Shown here: piece by piece, positions 16,643 through 22,969 of the stretch
Position numbering within the stretch: the stretch's first letter is position 1
Layout: each line of letters begins with the position of its first letter
Source of the DNA: Gnetum montanum
Taxonomy: Eukaryota > Streptophyta > Gnetopsida > Gnetales > Gnetaceae
Direction of reading: 5' to 3'
Assembly (NCBI GenBank): GCA_015680685.1
Contig: MNCI01004116.1
Span: 6,880-29,848, forward strand
DNA length: 22,969 nt
Translations under genes and position numbers: made by a program
Notes under the pieces: generated by a model
Told to the model about the DNA's origin: nothing
The model's database searches: none
What the model saw: only the letters and a program-made list of their open reading frames with translations

Positions 16643-18170
16643 CAATGATTTTTTGTAATTTCTCTAAAATTTTTTAGAATCAAATGTTCTAAGAATTCCA
16701 ATCTTTAGAGAAATCTTAATCTTGGAATCCCTTATGGAAAAACATATAATATTTTGACTAATTGATCTAAGAACCTAAAATACTGAAATATTGTATAGTA
16801 CAATAAAATAAATGATCTACAATACCTTTATAATTTCTTATCACAAAAGAGAGTCATCTAAGAGATCCATATTCAATAATGTATAAAAATTATTTTCAAT
16901 AAAAGGCTTTGCAAAAAATTAAATTCTTTAAACATCTAAATAGAATGATAGAAAAAATTTTCATCAAGGATGAAGAGATAAGATGCAAGAGGAACCTTAA
17001 CTAATTGAGCACTTAAAAATATTGATAATGAAAAATTGATAGCCAATAGTATATTAGCTTTAGAAAAAAGAGTCTCATCTATCCTAATAAATTTTTTAAT
17101 GCATATGTATAAAGATCAATAATTATAAAATTCTATTCAATTCTATCATAAACTTTAACATAATCAAGCTTAAAAACGTGGTGTCCTAATTCGAGTCCTT
17201 AACCCATTGCATACCCTTCCAAGTAGTAATAAAATTATCTAAAACAAATCTCTCTTGAACAATGCTTGTGAACATTAGAGTAATTATTTGAGGAATAATT
17301 GATTTTAATATTTAAGACATTTAGAAGAGATTAAATAAACTAATTTAAAAGAGTATTATTATGTCAATTACCATTTTAGAAGAGATCACTTTCTTTAAGA
17401 ATAACTCTATTAACTCCTTTATTTAGCTCTTGACCAAGTCAGCTACTTAATGGCTTCAATGAAAATACAAAAATTGTTCATACCAAAAACATCTCAATGA
17501 TTTTTTTAAAAAAACCTAATGGGAATTCTATAAAAACCTAGTTCTTTATCATGGGCTAAGCTAAATATTACATATTTAACTTTAGTAGGATAGATATTGT
17601 GGTCAATGAGATTATTATAATAGTTAAGAGTAATTTTTGACAAATGCTATAAATTAGAAAGAAAACCCTTATGATCAAAACTCTCTTAAGAAAATATATG
17701 ATGAAAATATCTTTCAAGAAAAAATTGATAATAAGAGGATTAGTAGTAATATGACCATTAACTTTTAGAGAATCAATAATTGGCAAATTAGCTTTACCTT
17801 CAAAAGTTCAAAGAATATACCATCCATGGTTCTCCTTCAACTTTCAACTAGGAAAGATGACTCTTAATTAGAGCACTTTTTACATCATGCATATTCCATT
17901 TTTTTTATAGAGAAAATATAAGTAAGTTCCTATTGATAATTACTATTAAAATGATCATTTGAAAAGTAATGTTGATCTCCTGAATAAGCTTTTATTAAAT
18001 GTCAGGATTTCCTTCTAGAATTATTGTGGTAATAAAAAAAATATGAACACAGAAATCTAGGCTTCATTGCAAACTTATCCTAGCATGAACCAATCACACC
18101 ATCAATGTTATAATTAAATTTATCATTTAAAAAAATTTCTTTTACGATAACATAAAAATAAAAATTTAGA
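16643..18170 (-). pseudogene. LINE (L1-type) reverse transcriptase, decayed
   Basis: Read right to left, the blocks follow plant L1-type RT. LPIIDSLKVNGHITTNPL (about 17730-17785) is the segment before RT. A KELGFYRIPIRFF block (about 17515-17555) corresponds to 'GPDGFPxxFF'. WSRAK (about 17425) follows, then SIIPQII and QERFVLDNFITTW (about 17220-17310), corresponding to 'ILPxIIxxxQxxFVxxRxIxDN'. KLDYVKVYDRIE follows, its Trp codon now TAG (about 17133-17171). IQYFS (about 16785) and GILRTFDSKKF (about 16670-16700) lie downstream. The catalytic ADD box is not legible. Multiple stops and frameshifts rule out activity. The endonuclease side beyond 17800 is too eroded to define. Confidence 0.75.
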
Positions 18171-19020
18171 AGCATCTTGAAATTGTAAACATCCACTATT
18201 CCATATTTAATTAGGGTCATAAGACATATTTATTTATATTTCCTTTGAAATTAAATATTAATTAATAATTTTATTAAAAAGTGGATAATAAGATATCTAT
18301 TTGAGTTTATTTTAAATATTATTATATTACATGATATATGCTTTCTACCAATATTTTGTATTGGCTATATGTCGACAACTCCTTACATTCATATGTTTGA
18401 ACATGTAATTTATAGAAGAGTTAAGGCTATAATTTATAATAATGATAAATTTTTTATTGAATTCTTGATATCCAATTTATCTCATTGGTCATAATAATTT
18501 GACATTTATAAATATAAGGTAGCAAAATTTATTCAAGCATTAGATATTCATTCTAACTATAGGATAATTATCGCATAATTTAAAAGAAAAAAGCTAATAA
18601 TAATAAATTTTTAGTTAATTATAAGGAAGAAGTGCATTGAATATACTAGGTAAATTTGTACTAGAGGTTTTTAGATTTAAAAAGATCCCTCTTTATGGGA
18701 TGAGCATTAAGGGTCTAAGTGATTAATCTTATTAAACTAATTAGATGTCATTTTTTAAAAAATTATGAAATTTAGCCTCTATACTAATAAGCTTAACTTA
18801 AATTTTTGATTCCATGATAAACAACATTTAATGTGTAATTTTTTAGTTAAAAAAATATATTATTATTCTAATTTCATCAATCAAATTTATGAGCTTAATG
18901 AGCATATAATAAATTTTATCATGCAATTAGTTAATTCAACTTTACAACTAAACTATGTTTAGAAATTCAATTTAACTATTTAAATAATAGTCTAAATTTT
19001 AGAGAAAATTAGATACAATT
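18171..19020. other. Unassigned AT-rich DNA left of LTR D
   Basis: The + strand has about 50 open codons near 18342-18495 (includes CIGYMSTTPYIHMFEHVIYR), ended by two stops. A possible continuation reads KVAKFIQALDIHSNYRII. No family is recognised. CAATT at 19016-19020 would be the target duplication of the gypsy element, but its partner lies outside the window. Confidence 0.35.
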
Positions 19021-19869
19021 TGATGAGTAGTGAGGTACCCCTACACCCAAACATATGAATCACTAAGGCATTTATGCATGATCTGGTTGAATTTTGTGGA
19101 CCTATTGTTCTCCAATGCACTAGTTTCTCTAAGAAGTGAAATGGGTATTGAGAATGTTCATTGTCTTCCTAACTACAATTGTGAACCTCAAGGGTATAGT
19201 TTAAGTGTAACTGAGGTATATGATTTTTGTCATTTTATATTTTGTAAGTTTAATCACCTACAACAAGAGTAGAAGCTAGAGGAATTTAATATCTAATTAT
19301 TCAACTACCTAGCTAGCCTAACACAAGTAGTCGTTTCCACTTTTCACATAATCTTGAAGACATATAGTGCTGCTGGGCTACCAAACATTAAGTGTTTCTA
19401 GGTTGTCAAGTGCTACACGTTTGCTCAAAGTGTTCGTGCTTATGTTTGTTAACAACTAGAAATTAATTAATCAATGAAAATGCATTAAATTAAAGTGCTT
19501 GAATGATGAAATCATTAAAGAAATATTCTATTCTCAATGCTACAAGGATGATCAAAAGGATTTGTTTTTATTCTTATTACAATGTTGTGTTTAGGTACAT
19601 CAGTGCTCAAACAAAGATTCACACACACTTGGACTCTTGTTGCAAGCACTTAGGAAATATTCTAACTTTGGTAAAAACAAATTGTAAGAGCTTCACTATC
19701 TATGATAAAAACTATCAAAAGCTTATGGAAACTATGAGCCCAAGCATCATATTTATAGGTTGGCATATACCCTATGATATTAGATATTCAACATCATGTC
19801 ATGGGCCTCAACATTAAGTATTTGATGTTAAGGCTCCAATATCAAAGCTGGTCAAATCATAACTCATCA
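19021..19869 (-). mobile_element. LTR D, 3' LTR of the - strand Ty3/gypsy element (849 bp)
   Basis: It has perfect TGATGA...TCATCA ends, the best preserved of the four copies. It contains a TATA box (- strand, 19750-19757) and the polyadenylation block (19567-19572), plus the shared U5 motifs. The polypurine tract CGTGGGGGTA abuts it on the right, and integrase lies further right in the same orientation, so it is the 3' LTR. Open frames inside it (19030-19272 and 19503-19817 on the + strand) are antisense to the LTR and are not considered genes. Confidence 0.88.
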
Positions 19870-19880
19870 TACCCCCACGA
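19870..19880 (-). promoter_or_regulatory. Polypurine tract before LTR D
   Basis: On the - strand TCGTGGGGGTA directly precedes TGATGA. It is identical over ten bases to the tract before LTR A. Confidence 0.8.
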
Positions 19881-21077
19881 TTGAATGAATACTTTTCCTC
19901 AAGTGAAGAAGAGGAGAAAATTTTTCTTTAAAAAATATTGGGTAGGTATGGGGTTATTGACTGACATACAAACTAACTCAGATGGAACAAATAGACTCTG
20001 AGTGCCCAAGTATATGAATTTACAATCTTTTACAAAATTGGGTATTCATGATAAGAGAATTGAATAACATGGATAAAACTAACATCCAACTCCTCTCGGT
20101 AGCTAAAGAGTGAGAGAGAAGATCCAATGATCTTGAATGGTCCTCATCATGTGGTGCTCCTACATCATCCTAGTCATGCTTCTAGTCCATGATTTCCACT
20201 GTAATCAAAATAGAATAGTGAATTAGTATGCAATGTGTAACACATAGCTATTAGGTGCCTTGTCTTGTCAATGGTTACACTCAACTAGGTTGTCATTGTG
20301 ATAGATTGATTCCTTTAATAGTGTTAGCAGGAAGAATAGCAAATAGGGTAATATGAATAAGTAGTCTGGTAAATTTAAGAAAGCTTAAACAAGATGAAAT
20401 GCTTCAAGAGGATGTAAGAATTCACAATAGTAAAGAGGAAAGTTCACTGGAAAATGTTGTGAAGATGTGCACAATTGGATGTCATTGATGAGGTAAACAA
20501 AAGAATTTGATTGTAAGAGTGTCTATGGATAAAGAAATTAACTAACCCAACCAAAATATATGCAAGTGGATCCTCCCCAAAGTCGGAATGGGCTTTTTAT
20601 GCCCTTGCATAAATTCAAACCAAGGAGTCTATGGGCTCCATTGATGATTAATGGTTACAGAAAGTTAGGTACAAAAACCTAGAAGAAACTACCTAAGAAT
20701 TTTGACACATCAAACTAGTACATAAAACGAAAACATGAAATTGGTAGTGAGGTGAGATATGGAAAGCATAGAGGAATAAAAGGAAATGAAATAGAGTTCT
20801 TGATTAAGGTTACATGAAGTCTCTTATGAATTGTTTGGCTAAATGACCTAATAAAATCCATCATTTTTCTAGACCAAAATCAACCACATTCAATCACTTC
20901 GCATTAGCATTCGAAGACTAGTCTACCCCCTGAGACATAAGAGTACTCCCAAAAAATAACCACCATTCTTTCTTAGAGAAGAAAAGGAAAGTAAGAAGTG
21001 AGGAAGGGCCTTAGTTAGAAGGAAACTTCAAACATGGATAACATGTCTTTCTGGTTCCATAGCCAGTGCTTGTAACC
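19881..21077 (-). mobile_element. Long 3' internal region of the gypsy element, no readable gene
   Basis: This DNA lies between integrase and the 3' LTR, where Athila/Tat-type elements often carry extra sequence or an accessory ORF. I find no frame longer than background on the - strand and no membrane-protein pattern. The 120 bases next to the polypurine tract share short blocks with the DNA upstream of LTRs A and B. Confidence 0.5.
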
Positions 21078-21258
21078 CATTTATTTTGTCTAAGGGATAT
21101 GCTTTGAATTTTCATCTTTTTTTCTTTCTTTTTTAAATGAGAACTACACCATGAAAAAACTTATTCATTTATTGTGTCTAAGGGTGTGCTTTGAATTCTC
21201 ACCATTTTGTTTTTTTCTTTTTTGTTAGAATGGAAACCACAGCATGCAAAGACTTATT
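21078..21258. repeat. 88-93-bp tandem duplication
   Basis: Two copies begin 'catttattttgtctaaggg' (21078) and 'catttattgtgtctaaggg' (21166). Both contain 'tgctttgaatt', a pyrimidine-rich stretch and 'cttattca'. They lie in the 3' internal region of the gypsy element. Confidence 0.7.
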
Positions 21259-21929
21259 CAATTTCCTTTATTGGTTAACATGGAATGGTAAGAAATCTAT
21301 GAAAACAAACATGCATCCAGGTAAGTAGAAAAATACAAAGAATACCAAATCCCCTTGAAGTTGCACCTTATTCAAACCTTTGAATCCTTTATATATTTAG
21401 AAACTACCAAAGTCACAAATTTGTTATAGTTTTATTAATGAAAAAGGGACTGTACATTTCTAGAACAAGGAAAACCATAGAGTTTGTGGATAGATGGATG
21501 TTGTGGACTCACTACTTGTTGCATGAAAAGAAACCATATTCTCATTATTAGTAACAAAATTTAAAGCTAGAATCCAAAAACCAACAATCAAATAATTGAA
21601 TAATATGTACCTGCATCAATTAAATCGCACTGTACCCAATTGGCAATAAGATGCTTATTATTAAAACAAGATAAGAAAATCACATCCCAATAAAGAAAAA
21701 TATATATATGAAATTGTAAAATATTCAAGAAAAAGAAAATGTATGAATGATGTTGTAAAACAAAAATTTTTAAAGACTAATAATGTAAAAATAAAAAGTG
21801 TAAAATAAAGAATGTGTAAAATAAAAATATGAAAAACTAAGGAGTTGCTTATATGGTTAGCATGGATGGCCATCTCCCCCACAACTAAGTTAAAAGGAGG
21901 AGATTCGAAATATGAAGTGTGTTTCTCCA
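21259..21929 (-). mobile_element. Gypsy internal region after pol, with a second G-rich purine tract
   Basis: On the - strand GTTGTGGGGGAGATG at 21871-21885 lies shortly after the pol region. It resembles the polypurine tracts of plant gypsy elements, although no LTR start follows. The - strand open frame 21661-21930 begins near the end of pol with a hydrophobic C-terminal half (LFIFTLLVF and similar). AT-rich composition explains this, so I do not call it a gene. Confidence 0.4.
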
Positions 21930-22969
21930 CTCAATGAGGCATTTGTTATATTAGCTAGCTTATGCTCATAGAAAGGTTTGACTTGTTATATGTTGATTAG
22001 TTGTTTCTTGTCTAGGCTCTTAGGTTTGTAGATCATCATGGCCCTAGAAGAAAAAGTTTCATAAATTATATAAGGTCCTTTCCACAATATTTGGAACTTA
22101 GTTTGTTGAGGTACATGTGTAAAATTCTAGTAGATAACCTTATCTCCTAGTTGAAATCTGACTTTTCTAAGTTTACGGTCATGGCGTTTTTTGTTGAATG
22201 CCTTGTTTAACTTCTTAGATGATAGGGCCACCAATCAATTGTTGTCTAGCAAGTTGAGATGCTTCAATATTTTTTTTTCTAGACTTAAGTCAAGGTTGAG
22301 GACACATGTTGTTGATAGTGTACTGAGCTTGGATTGAATAGGAAGTGTTCATAATTTTTCATACACAAGCTCATAAGGGAAGTAGCCTATAGGAAGTTTC
22401 CATGTTGAGTGGTAGGTCCATAGTGAATTATTGAGTGGTAGGTTCTTGTTAAAATCCTTGTGATTTCCCTATTGGTAACCTTAGCTTGATCATTGGTTTG
22501 GGGGTGATGGGGTGTTATGAGTTTATGTTCAACCCCCAAGCATTGCATGAGCTTCTAAAAAGTAGCGCCTATAAAGTGAGTTCCATTTTTAAAAACTAAT
22601 GCACATGGCACACCAAACCTATTTACAACATTTTGTTTTACAAATCACGAAGTAGTAGAAGATGTATAGTTTATTATGGTTGCTACTTCTACCCATTTCA
22701 TACAATAGTCAACAAAAACTATGATGTACACTTTTTTATTTGACATAAGTGTGATGGGACTAATGAAATCAATACCCTAGATATCAAATGGTTCCAATGG
22801 TTGAATCCATTATTGAGGTTCTTCCATTCAACCAGTCATTCCATCATCTCGTTTGTAGCATTCACAAGAGTGGACGTATTGATGAGAATACCCAAAGATT
22901 ATTTACCAATAGTACCCTGCCATCAGGATTTTAATGGTTATGCATATCCTAGCATAGTGGCCTCCACAA
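21930..22969 (-). pseudogene. Ty3/gypsy pol: integrase core and GPY/F module, 5'-truncated by the window
   Basis: Read right to left: a decayed zinc-binding part (HQYVHSCECYKR, about 22840-22880), then EPFDI*GIDFISP (22755-22795) with the first catalytic aspartate kept and the preceding Trp now TAG (22777-22779). FVDYCMKWVEVAT (about 22678-22716) is followed by RFGVPCALVFKNGTHF (about 22573-22620), where the second catalytic aspartate is replaced by Lys (22588-22590). HPQTN (about 22494-22509) and NREI with the third catalytic glutamate (22465-22467) come next. After integrase are KRHDRKLRKVRFQLGDKV (about 22145-22200) and the GPY/F block WKGPYIIYETFSSRAM (about 22038-22086). Stops and the lost aspartate show it is dead. 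It belongs to the element ending in LTR D. Confidence 0.88.

Noticed and set aside
19030-19272. 80-codon ORF on the + strand
   Set aside because: It lies antisense inside the end of LTR D; the matching part of LTR C is not open in the same way.
19503-19817. 104-codon ORF on the + strand
   Set aside because: It lies antisense inside LTR D, across its polyadenylation signal and TATA box, and has no counterpart in LTR C.
21661-21930. Env-like membrane protein after gypsy pol
   Set aside because: The hydrophobic tail is explained by AT-rich Phe/Leu/Ile codons. There is no signal peptide or typical Athila env-like layout, and the frame overlaps the purine tract.

Overview
The window looks like intergenic DNA from a large, old, repeat-filled plant nuclear genome. 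It is strongly AT-rich. I found no intact protein-coding gene, no tRNA and no bacterial-style operon. Nearly everything recognisable is a decayed retroelement: Ty3/gypsy and Ty1/copia LTR elements primed by initiator-tRNA-Met, and an L1-type LINE. Many in-frame stops are one C-to-T change from Gln, Arg or Trp codons, as expected after long cytosine methylation. A seed plant with slow retroelement turnover, possibly a gymnosperm, fits, but the species cannot be fixed from the sequence alone.

The most coherent signal is one LTR family present four times. LTR A (616-1518) and LTR B (2391-3296) are on the + strand. LTR C (15761-16637) and LTR D (19021-19869) are on the - strand. All are about 0.85-0.9 kb, start TGATGA (or TAATGA), end TCATCA (or TCATTA), and share a TATA box, a polyadenylation signal and U5 motifs. 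D is the 3' LTR of a Ty3/gypsy element whose integrase lies at 21930-22969 on the - strand, which identifies the family. C is a solo LTR with a perfect 5-bp target duplication (ACTTA) inside the reverse transcriptase of a LINE. A and B bracket only 872 bp, which hold a degenerate single-frame coiled-coil ORF rather than gag-pol, so this may be a non-autonomous member.

Layout: 1-615 is the 3' internal tail of a gypsy element leading into LTR A; 616-3296 is LTR A, short internal region, LTR B; 3297-4740 is a copia integrase fragment on the - strand; 4740-8400 is a composite block bounded by inverted arms and containing a 5S-rRNA-like sequence, a 44-bp minisatellite, a possible captured exon and a ~0.6-kb GA-rich tandem duplication; 8400-10730 is mostly unrecognised, with an AT microsatellite, a 48-bp duplication and a gag remnant; 10731-11178 is a PBS plus 5' LTR on the - strand; 11490-11850 is a gag-like remnant; about 11856-14480 is a second copia element on the + strand; 15600-18170 is the LINE split by LTR C; 18170-19020 is unassigned; 19021-22969 is the gypsy element.

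The elements show nested history rather than cooperation: the LINE was there before LTR C, and LTR B truncates or interrupts the copia fragment. The parts least explained by standard families are the A/B internal ORF, the 5S-like sequence and the 6219-6426 exon-like frame.
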